Source: Cricetomys ansorgei
Taxonomy: Eukaryota; Chordata; Mammalia; Rodentia; Nesomyidae
Direction of reading: 5' to 3'
DNA length: 64,000 bases
Assembly (NCBI GenBank): GCA_026225945.1
Contig: JAMJFZ010001758.1
Location: forward strand, 38,166-102,165
The position numbers were made by a program, and so were the translations under genes. Each line of letters begins with the position of its first letter. The first letter of the stretch is position 1. Below, piece by piece: positions 11,240-21,202 of the stretch. Below the pieces are notes generated by a model that was not told the DNA's origin, did no database searches, and saw only the letters and a list, made by a program, of their open reading frames with translations.

Positions 11240-12689
11240 TTTTTTTTTTCCTTTTCTGTGTTTCCAACTCCCCAAACCCAGGTTAAACTCTCAATTACAC
11301 GTTTCTCAACCTGTGGTTCATGACCCCTTTGGGGGTTGAACGCCCCTTCCGCAGGGGTCACCTAAGACCATCTGCGTATGAGGATATTTACATTGTCATT
11401 CATAATAGTAGCGAAATTACAGTTGTGAAGTAGCAATGAAAATACTTTTAGGGTTGTGGGTCGCCACAGCATGAGGGACTGTATTAAAGGGTCTATGACA
11501 TCTACCCACTTCAGGAAAACCGTGGCAAACTGCCTGAAAGGCCCTGGGGTTCCTATGCAAAGACTCCTCTCACAACAGTCTTACCCAAAGCTCATGGGAT
11601 GGGCCGAGTTTGTTAGCATCCTCCGCCTCATCCTGATCGAGCGGTGACTCTCTTCCTCTGCGGAGCCCTGCTCTGTTGTTTCTGTCCCCCACGTGTGCAC
11701 ATCCATGGGCTGTGACTTTAAGGGCGGAGGGAGATCATTCTGTGGGGAATGCTTCTATTTATAGCGGAAGAGGCATAATTCCATAAACACTGAAGGCAGA
11801 AAAGCAGCGCGGAGTTCAATGGTGCCTAAGATTAGATTGTCGCTTAAAATGCTGGAGAGTGTCGGTGTGAGCAGCTTCAGGTCTGAACCATCCGGATAAA
11901 GGAGACCGCTGTTGACGTAAATAAATGATACTCAGGGTCCACAAACACACATAGCTGAAAGAGTGTGGAGACATCGTGCCAGAGGCACGAGAGCACATTT
12001 TAGTGACTATTTGTGGTTACATGAAGGACAGGGATTATCAGAAATGAATTCACTTGCATGAATTCAAGGAAGTGGTGGGAAGGGGAGCGTCCCCTGCCAT
12101 GGTCAAGCCTTTCCACGGATGGTTAATGCCAACACAGCTGTCTTCCAGGCATTAGCTGCCCAAGAGTGAACTGTGATGTAAACAGCCATCATCTGGTGAC
12201 AAGGACAGCCCAATTCGTGGAATTAGACAAAGATCCTGAGAGTTTATTTTTTTTTTCTTTTTTGAGTCTCCGGCATCCTTCTGGATGACAATGCTCTGAG
12301 GTTTGTGTCTAAGAAAGCAGAGTGAAGCACGGCGTGTGGTTACCACATACTTCACTTTCTTTGGGTTAAGGTCCTCCTTTGAGTGAGGTCATTCCGTTCC
12401 AGCAAAAAGGCTCTCCTACCACCTGAAGGCTTAGAGCCCTCAGTCTCCACAGCGGCTGGCAGGCTGTCAAAGCGTCTGCGTCGTTTACATGGAGTCAGTT
12501 TGACTCGGGATCAAAGTGAAAGTCTCACACAATCCAGCAAGTAGCTACACATGTCGATAAGGTGGAAACAGTCCTTATGACGATATTGCTGATCGAAGTG
12601 GGTGACAGTAGTTGCTGTTTGGGCCATTTTCTACGCTGTAACTCATTCAACTCTCCTAAGAAGCTATGGATTAGATACTGATTTCCTTG
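11240..12689. other. Intergenic stretch, no gene recognised
   Basis: Contains an open frame at 11456-11647 without family resemblance. A TATA-like TATTTATAG occurs at about 11756-11764, with no other promoter support. Confidence 0.4.
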
Positions 12690-12995
12690 TCGTTTTTTCT
12701 TTCTCTCGTACAACTTATACAATGCATCCCAACCTCCCTCCTTCCTTCCCTCCAAACCTCCCAGTTTCCCCATCCCACCTCTCCCTCAGATCTACTCCCC
12801 CATCCCCACCCACATACTCCCCCATCTCTCCCCAGAAAAGAACAGTCCTCCTTGGGTTGTCACTCAAACAGGATATGACATAGCAAGATGGAACAAGGCC
12901 AGGCGTCAATCCCTACATCAGGGTGGGCCAGGCAATCCAGCAGGAGCAAAAGGGTTCCAAGGTCAATTAAAAGGGTCAGACAACCCCCCACCCTT

Positions 12996-13037
<42 letters not shown>

Positions 13038-14738
13038 CAGTCTGTAGGGGGTTTGCAAGAACACCAATCCAGACAGCCATATGATATATTTAAGGGACCC
13101 TGCAGGTTCTGTGTCTGTCCCTTCAGTCTCTGTGAGCCCCTAAGAGCGTTAGTCAGTTGGCATTGTAGGGCTTGTTCTCCTGGTGTCCTCAATCCCTCTG
13201 ATCTCGCCATTCCTCCTCTCCCTCTTGCGTGGGGTTCCCCTATCTCTGCGTGATGTTTGGCCCTGGTCTTTTCCATGTGCTCCCATCAGCTGCTGGAAGA
13301 GACCTCTCTGGTGAGAACTGGGCTAGGCACTAATCTGTGAGCAGAGCATGACATCATTAGAAATCATCTCCGGGTTATCCAGTCCCTAGTTCCTGGACTG
13401 CCCTGCAGGTTTAGGCAGGGGTTCCCCACTTTGGCATGGGGATATGCCCTTCCATTGTCAAAGAGGATCCTCTAGGGAAGATAGGCCTTAGGTCAGAGGT
13501 TTTGTAGCTGGGATGGTACCTCAGTCCCATCACTGTAAGTCTTGCGTGGCCACAGGAGATGGCCTGTTCAGGCTCCCAATCCCTGATTATTAGAGGTCTT
13601 TGTTAGGGTCTTCCTCAAAGATTCTACTGAACTAGTCTCCCAATCATTCCCTAACTGTCCTCCAATTGTGGTCATCTCTCCATATATTTTCCCCCTTTGT
13701 ACCTCCTCCTCGTCCCTCTGCTCCCATTCCCATCCTCCCCCATCCCAGCTGCACCATCTATGCTATTTCTACTTTACCAGGGAGAGCCTTGTATTCTGAC
13801 TAAGGCCCTCCTTGTTGCATACTTTCTCTGGTCTGTGGATATTAGTACCTTTCTCCTTTGCTTAATAGTTAATATCCACATACAAGTTAGTACATGCCAT
13901 GTTTGTCTGGGACTATGGTACCTCACTCAGGATAGCTTATTCTAGTTCCATCCATTTGCTTGCAAAGTTCATGAGGCCATTTTTTTAATAGCTGAGTAAT
14001 ATACTTCTTTGTGTGAATGTACCACAGTTTCTTTATCCATTCTTCAGTTGAGGAATTGGCACAGGAGACAACTTTCTGAACAGAACATCAATAGGTCAGG
14101 CACTAAGATCAACGATTAATAAGTGGGACCTCATGAAACTGAAAAGCTTCTGTAAGGCAAAGGACACTGTCAATAAGGCAGTTTACAGAATGGCGAAAGA
14201 TCTTCACCAACTCCAGGTTCAATCGAGGGCTAATATGAAAATATATAAAGAACTCAAGAAACTAGACATCAACAAAATAAACAATCCAATTTAAAAGCGG
14301 GGTACAGATCTAAACAAAGAATTCTCAAAAGGAATCTCAAATGGCTGAGAAACACCTAAAGAAATGTTCAACATTCTTAGCCATTAGGGAAATTTAAATT
14401 AAAACCACTTTGAGATTCGATCTTACACCTGTCAGAATGGCTAAAATCAATAACACAAATGACAGCTCATGCTGGTGAGGTTGTAAAGAAAGGGGAGCAC
14501 TCCTCCATTGCTGGTGGTAATGCAAACGTGTACAGCCACTATGGAAATCAATACAGCGATTCCTCAGGAAGTTGGAAATGGAGCTACCTCAAGACCCCGC
14601 TATACCAGTTCTGGGCATATACTCAAGGACGCTCCATCCTGCAGAAGAACACTTGCTCAACTATGTTCGTAAAAGCTTTATTCATAATAGCTAGAATTGG
14701 AAACAACCTAGATGTCCCTCAACTGAAGAACTGATTGC
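12690..14738 (-). mobile_element. Truncated rodent L1 with 5' inversion (twin-priming structure)
   Basis: From 12690 to about 14054 the sequence is antisense L1: 3' UTR (C/T-rich with a CA run at 12996-13037), then the ORF2 end, including the antisense forms of 'ctcagctattaaaaa' and 'aaagaaactgtgg'. From about 14061 to 14731 it is sense ORF2 C-terminal region ('tgggacctcatgaaactg', 'ctcaaatggctgagaaac', 'aacctagatgtccctcaac'). The 14-bp end 'cctcaactgaagaa' occurs at 14718-14731 and inverted at 14041-14054, so the two parts abut in the parental element. The element lies on the minus strand, with its 3' end near 12690 at a T-rich stretch. Both halves are too decayed to encode anything. Confidence 0.85.
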
Positions 14739-14739
14739 C

Positions 14740-15145
14740 TTATCTTACAGGTGAATAAACAAAGACATAGAAAGCCTAAGAATCTCGTAGGCATTCAGTT
14801 GTAAACATCAACAATGGAGGAACGCGATTGAGCTACAGAGTCTGCTTCGATCTGTATACCTTGAGATGCCATTTCTCTATCTTTGACTAGTTTTCCTTTA
14901 CAGGATGCACAGTTAAATTTGAATTTCAGATAAATCCACATTATCTGACAATAGACAATGATCCAAGTACCAAGTAGAGCAAAGTTATCCTAAAACGTTA
15001 TTTATTACTTACTAGAAGCTCAGATATACTTATCTTGGTATGTCTTGTTTTTATTTAATGTATTACCTTACCCTACAACACAGGAAACTATACACATTAA
15101 TGAACCAGAGAGTGGAAAAAGATTATTTCAGGCTTTGGGCACTAT
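14740..15145. other. Intergenic stretch, nothing recognised
   Basis: AT-rich sequence between the L1 and the next repeat, with no gene signal. Confidence 0.5.
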
Positions 15146-15500
15146 GATGGTTAATGCTGATATGAACTTGTAAGGTTCTAGAATCAACTAGGAGACAAAC
15201 TCTGATGTCGATGAGGGAGTTTCTAGATTAGGTTAAAGGAGGTGGGAAGACCCTATTCTACAGACTGGCATCCCAGACTGAATAAAACAAAGAAAAGGAG
15301 CTAAGCACCAGCATACGGCTGCCTCTGCTTCCTGACTGTGGCTGCACCATGACCAGCAAACTCAGCACCCACCGCTGTGCCCTCTTTGCACGGTGGACCA
15401 TAAAACCTCAAGCCATGAGCCAAAATGAATCTTCCCTTACTACAGTTGCTTTTGTCAGATGTTTTGTCTCAACAATGAGAAAAATGGTTACTACAGGGAC
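15146..15500 (+). repeat. Rodent non-autonomous interspersed repeat, family A (DNA-transposon-like)
   Basis: Shows 'gatggttaatgctgat', 'aatcaactaggagacaa', 'ctagattaggttaaagg', 'gactgaataaaac', 'tgagccaaaatgaatc' and 'cttttgtcagatgttttg'. This pattern is common in murine genomes. I recognise it as a rodent medium-reiterated repeat but am not certain of its database name. The same family occurs inverted near 22.5, 33.7 and 46.9 kb. Confidence 0.65.
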
Positions 15501-16015
15501 CAAACCCTGAAACAGAATGCGTATCACAGAACCAGGCTAAGTGCCTAGATCTGTTAGCTAACCTAGGAATCACCCAGAAGTACATCCACCTGCACAAGAA
15601 CATTGCTGAATACCTTTAATAATTCCCAAAGCTAGATCAGATCTGCTTAAGATTTAACAGGTTTTAGGGGAAGTATGGATGTGTCTGTTTTTAAAGAGTA
15701 CCGAAATGTTCCTCTTCTGTTCTTGCCTCTTCAAAACCTTGTTTTTTCCTTGTTCCAAATCTGTTTTCACCAGGAAAATTCATCCCAAATATTTGTCTGA
15801 AACATGGCTCTCACCTCGGAGCTTCTTTCTCATTTACAACTCTCTCTTATAGAGCTTTCCTTTTATTAATACTTTAATCTCTATCCTCTGGGAACTGCTC
15901 TGAGCATACTTTACTGAATTCTGTGAAGTCTGGATTTTCTTCTCTTCTTCCTTGTCTCCACGTTGGATTATTTGGCATGATGTCCTGCCCCACATTGGGC
16001 CCCATTTATAGTAGC

Positions 16016-16303
16016 TGTGGTGGTTCACTAAGAGAGACAAGGATGCATATTTATTGGTACAAATGCTTTCAGACCTCTGCAGAGGGAACCACTATCCTGG
16101 CCAGCGCCATACTGTACAGTGGAACCAAGAGCGTCTGAGCTCAGGTGTTTTTATTGATTCAGAACTCCTCAGGTGCAGACCATAAACAATCAACTTCCCC
16201 CACATAAATCCAACACCTGCAGATGCTACAAAATGGCAAGGCCTATGCATCTTTCCAATGGTGCACAAAAACATTATTTTAAACACAATAAACTTCCATA
16301 ACA
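16016..16303 (-). mobile_element. Solo-LTR-like element, recurrent family, copy 1
   Basis: About 290 bp with TG...CA ends (minus strand TGTTATGG ... CCACA) and an internal AATAAA on the minus strand followed by 'aacacctgagctcag'. It shares long similarity with copies at 43807-44119, 48396-48717 and 51949-52237. No exact target-site duplication was seen, consistent with age. Confidence 0.65.
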
Positions 16304-16825
16304 GCATCTATTCACAATCAACCTACAGACCAGCAGAAATCTCCACTGTGCATACAGAATACCCTTTCTGGAAACCACCAAGAGTCCAGAATAGGAGGAA
16401 GGGGAATAAGGATGTAGGAGAGAAGACTTCCTTATGATGCCCAGAGCTGTCAGTCACTCAGGATTTCTGAGCTGAATTTGCAGCCTCAGGCTGCACCTGG
16501 GAGAAAGGAAAGTTTTTAGCAGGAGTGGTGAGTTGTGGGGAATCTTATGAAGGCCAGGCCTTTCATTTAGTCATAAGCCTCGGCACACAGAGAGGGGCCA
16601 GGTGGTACACACATGCACAGAGACTGTTATCCTATTTGTCAGCTCCAGGATTACGAGCCGCAGGCTGAGCAATACCTAGGAATTCAAGTTAAAAGAGTCT
16701 TCCTGGAAGTGGAGAGGAGGGAAATGGGCCAGAGAGAGCCTATCTCCTCCTGCTGTGTGGCTGTACTTCATGAGGGCATTGTAGTATCACTTTAGTCATG
16801 CCCGACAGCTTAACCATTAAGCTAA

Positions 16826-16980
16826 AATAAGCTTTTAATCCCAGCACTTGGGAGGCAGAGGCAGGCAGATCTCTGTGAGTTCGAGGCCAGCCTGGTCTAA
16901 AGAGTAAGTTCCAGGACAGCCAGAGTTACAACAGAGAAACCCTGTCTCGAAAAAACAAACAAACAAATACACAAACAAAA
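16826..16980 (+). repeat. B1 SINE, well preserved
   Basis: Canonical body 'cccagcacttgggaggcaga', 'gaggccagcctggtctaaa', 'gaaaccctgtctcg', followed by an A-rich (AAAC)n tail. Confidence 0.93.
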
Positions 16981-17279
16981 ACTAAAATAAAATAAAACAA
17001 AAGAAATATCCAAAGGTGAGCATGGTGTGGTTATGGATATGCGTAATCTCAGAAACTCAGAAGTAGAGGAGCGAGGATCCCGCGCTCACACTCAACCATT
17101 TGGTAGAAAGCCTCCGCTGAGGGATTGTCTGAATCAGGATGGCCAGACGGGAAGTCTGCGGAAGATTGTACTGACTGTTAACTGAGGTGGTGAGATTCTC
17201 TCTGAATGTAGGCTTTCTCTCTCAGTTGCTTTTTGTCAGGGCAATTTATAATAGTAACAGAAAACAGGAGAGAAGCTAG

Positions 17280-17310
17280 AACACACACACACACACACAC
17301 ACACACAGGG

Positions 17311-17344
<34 letters not shown>

Positions 17345-17381
17345 CGAAAGTATCACTCAGGAAATAATTAAGTAATTTTAT

Positions 17382-17420
<39 letters not shown>
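17280..17420 (+). repeat. (CA)n, (GA)n and (CA)n microsatellites
   Basis: CA run at 17281-17306, GA run at about 17312-17341 and a second CA run at 17384-17418. Confidence 0.95.
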
Positions 17421-17719
17421 AATACATTTATGGATTTTGCATCCATGGATTCAATCAATGTAGAATAAGAAATATGTGTGTAAGAAATATCTGCCCTGAA
17501 CACACACAGGTATTTTCTTGTCATTTCCTAAGCAACACAATATAACACCTGTTTTCAAAGCACTTGCCTCACCTGTGTTCAAGTGATGTAGGGATGACTT
17601 GGAGTCTGTGGGAAGATGCGTCTAACTTACAGTTAGGTACTCTTCTCAGTTTTTATGAGGCTCTTGTGCAGGCATGTTCAGTACTCCTGGCCCAGGCCAC
17701 AGATACTGACACAGGAGGA

Positions 17720-17723
<4 letters not shown>

Positions 17724-17765
<42 letters not shown>
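17724..17765 (+). repeat. (TG)n microsatellite
   Basis: About 20 TG units. Confidence 0.95.
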
Positions 17766-18098
17766 GTGTGTTAGGTTATTAAATATTTATTTCCATAGAA
17801 AAAATTTGAAATGCTCTTCTTCTGAGACAAATTACTCATTAGCTTTGGAAAACTGTAAACACAGGCAGAAGCAGACAAGCTTTGGAGAAGACTAGCCAAG
17901 ACCTAAAAGATGACTGAAGCATAGGTTACCATCTGCAGACACGTACAGCCAAAGATCTAAGAGGAGTCTTTGGCAAACAGGAAGGTGGGTTGTGAGAGGA
18001 CTATTCAATCCCCAAGAGGGAAGGTGATACAGATGCCATGTGTTCCTTGCTTCCCTGGAAGGCTCCAGAAGGTTCCAGAAGGCCCTAGAAAACCGGAT

Positions 18099-18110
18099 AC
18101 ACACACACAC

Positions 18111-18169
<59 letters not shown>
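18099..18169 (+). repeat. (CA)n(TA)n compound microsatellite
   Basis: CA units, then GTGTA, then more than 25 TA units. The TA run is able to form a cruciform and lies about 1.5 kb upstream of the first Adgrf1 coding exon. Confidence 0.95.
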
Positions 18170-18172
<3 letters not shown>

Positions 18173-18539
18173 CCTTTCCCATCCCTGATGCTTTTCTCTT
18201 CAGGTCAGAGAGCAGCAGTTGGTGCTGATGGTGCGGATGGCAGTGTGCACATGAAAGTTCACTCAAGAAGCAAGGTGAGGCAGGCAGGGAGTGCCCTCCC
18301 CTCTGTATGGATCAAGGGCACTTGTTCCAATGGTGGATCATTGAGTGTGGGAAGCATGTTTTCTTTTTAACTGTTCTCTGTGGAGCTGTAAATGAAATGC
18401 TGAAAGGCTATGAGGAAATAGGCCTTTATGTTCTTTTCCCTGCTGTTAAGTAAAACTTTTCAATACACAGGAAGTATTCTGCGCTGTGTTTACTTAACAT
18501 GGTAGCTGCTAGCCACGTATGACTTGTGAATCGTAGACA

Positions 18540-18662
18540 CACACACGTCTGTACTCCTAGCACTTGGGATGTACAGCTAGGAGAACCAGAAGTTTAAAGC
18601 TATCCTTAGCTAATAGCAAGTTTGAGGACAGCCTGGGCTATATGACATCCTATCTTAAAATA
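18540..18662 (+). repeat. B1-related SINE, decayed
   Basis: 'tactcctagcacttgggat', 'agcctgggctatatgac', 'catcctatcttaaaa'. Confidence 0.6.
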
Positions 18663-18709
18663 CAACAGCAGAAAATAAATATGTATCGTTAATGCAACTG
18701 AGGAACTGA

Positions 18710-18730
18710 TTGTGTGTGTGTGTGTGTGAC

Positions 18731-18779
<49 letters not shown>

Positions 18780-18796
18780 AGAGAAAGAGAGGAGAG
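18710..18796 (+). repeat. (TG)n(GA)n microsatellite
   Basis: A short TG run followed by a long GA run with GAAGAGA interruptions. Confidence 0.95.
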
Positions 18797-18949
18797 AAAT
18801 CATCCAAGAAACTGAATTTTAAATATCATTTTAATTAAAAAAAAAAAAAGCAGAAGCCCCCATGTAACTAAGTATTAGTCAGAACAATTGTAGCGTGACT
18901 TTTCTGTGACATCAAATAACCTGGGTATAAAAGATTATTGTGACCCTGT

Positions 18950-19283
18950 CTGTGTTAGTTACTTGTCTGTTGCCGAGACAAAGTAGCAAGTCCAAAGGCA
19001 ACTAAAGGACGAAAGAGTGTATTCTAGCTTACCGTTCCACAGGGAGCGTCTTGACTTCAGCGAGGGATACATTGCTCAACCCCCACCTCCCACCCCCACC
19101 CTCCACCCCCCATAGTGTGCCTTCTCCAGCAAGGCTTGACCTTCACCCCCCCATAGTGTGCCTTCTCCAGCAAGGCTTGACCCCCTAAAGGCTCCACAAC
19201 CTCCACAAACAGCACCACCAACTGGGGACCAAATGTACCAATACCAGAGCCTGCGCGGGGCATTTTTCATTTAAAACACCACA
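18950..19283 (-). repeat. Rodent hAT-like non-autonomous repeat (URR1-like), with internal duplication
   Basis: The start 'ctgttgccgagacaaagtag', the core 'ggcaactaaaggacg' and the end 'ccaactggggaccaaatg ... acacca' follow the antisense URR1-like pattern also seen at 48.7-49.0 kb. A 41-bp tandem duplication lies within it at about 19105-19185. Confidence 0.5.
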
Positions 19284-19558
19284 GTGTTTGTGTGATGAGT
19301 TCTGTCCACATTGTTGAAGGTAAGTAGAAACTTGATAACGATCCATTGCTAACTCCATCAGCTAATGAGAAGCTAATAACCAGCTAACTTCCTAGATTAG
19401 CCTATTGTTAGCTTTTGGTTAAGCACTATGAATCTATCTTTATTGTTTGCGCTTCCGTGAGCCCTTGGTTGTTTTCATGTGACGAAACCCCAGTAAAATC
19501 AAAGGGGCTGACACTGAATGCACCTGGCTACAGTCTTGGCCTATAACATTTGTTTTAG

Positions 19559-19700
19559 CGTACAGCCTCCTGGGTGACCAGACACAGGGTGTCTATGTTC
19601 AGTTCAGAGAAGGGATCAAGAGCTCCTGGAAATGAGGGTTGGACTGCTGTGGCTCGTCCCTCTTTTCACTCTCACCGAGGGCACCGATGGCTTCCTGCAG
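19559..19700 (+). CDS. Adgrf1: Adgrf1 exon 1: 5' UTR plus signal peptide (CDS 19632-19700)
   Basis: The coding part gives 23 residues starting MRVGLLWLVP, a hydrophobic signal peptide closely matching the human start, and ends in CAG followed by the strong donor GTGAGT at 19701. The ATG at 19632 has A at -3. An acceptor-like site, TTTGTTTTAG, ends at 19558, so this exon may begin at 19559 and be preceded by one or more non-coding exons. The 5' boundary is inferred and the coding part is firm. Confidence 0.88.
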
Positions 19701-21169
19701 GTGAGTTGGTGCATGACCCGTTTCTCTCGGCGAACATCTCTCCTCTCCACCTGCCTGGTATCTTCAGAATCTATCACTTTCCAGGCAACTGAGCTACAGA
19801 ATCTGGCGACTTTGGCATCAGAAGTCCTGAGTTCTTGTCTCAGTATTCCCGGCATTCTCTGTGAAGTTAAAATAACTTCAATAAGTTATTTTATGTCTTT
19901 GAAGTACAGATGACTGGATTGCAAATGAGGCTCTCCCATGAAAATGTAACCATCTTGGAGAGAGTGTCCAATCAATCTATCATGTGACTAATTCTCTACT
20001 ATGGCCACCTGGGCACAAAAATCCATGTGGATGGACACTAACAACCTGTGGGCCTTCTCTCTTACTTCCAGTATCCCCGTTTTTCTTTTGGCATTGTTGC
20101 CTAGTACAGGGTGTCATGCAACCCAGGATGCTCTCCGAACTCACTGTCGCTGAGGCTGCCTCTGAACGGCTGATTTCCTGCCTCTGCCACCTACGTTTGA
20201 GGATTATGAATGTGTGCAATCATCCTACCTTTGTTTCATGGTTTCCTGAAACACGGTCTTGTTGTGTAATGCTGGCTGGCATGGAAGTCTCTGTGTAGAC
20301 CAGGTTAGCCTCAAACTTGCAGTGATCTTCCTGCTTCTGTATTGACTCTTGCTAACCAGCTTGTTCTGGGGACTCTTTGTCTCCACCTTCATGGAAGGAG
20401 TTAGAGACAGGCCACCTTGCCCACTCAGCACCCAACATAAACTCTGGGGACCCGAACTCTTGTCAGTCCTTACCCGTGTTCATCAAGTGCTTTAACAACT
20501 GAGCCATCATCCCAGCCCTGGCTCCTCACGTTCTTGATGCTTTCATCTAGGGTTGTGGCTTGAATGTTTTCCCCTCACTGAGGCCTTCCACATGTGTATT
20601 TCATCTGGATGCTTCTCCCTCGACCCCACTCACTCTCATACCCATCATCTACTTGGGCACTAGTACACCTCAACTTCACGTGTCCCCAATTGAACCCCTA
20701 AATTTTTCTTGCTAAACCTACTCTTCTTTTCCTGTCCCAGCAAGTGATACCACTCTCTTTCCACCTGGGTAAAAATGGCACCATGCTTGGATCTTGCTGT
20801 GTTGCTTATTTAAGCCATCTTTAAAAGTTTTCTTTAAAAAATATCCAGAAGTCAGACACTTCTAACTGCTGCTGCCTTCACCTGTGGCTCTATCATCCCT
20901 GTATTACCTCGGGAATCCCAGATATGCTTTTGTTGCTTCTGTGTTGGCCATTCTTAGCATGGCTTCTGGACCAAGGCTTCTGTAAAGTAAATCTGGGCAT
21001 GGCTGTAACCCCACACTGGAGAGTGGAGACAGGCAGACACCAAGCCAGGAAGTCTAGCCTAAACAGCAGCTGGTTTCACTGCAGAGAAATCCAGTCTCCA
21101 GGGAATAAGCTAAGGAGTGATAGAAGAAGACATTCAATAGCTTTCTCTTGACTTCTCATATGCACATGC

Positions 21170-21202
<33 letters not shown>

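Noticed and set aside
12860..13276. 138-codon minus-strand frame
   Set aside because: Lies within the decayed L1 3' region and a CA run.
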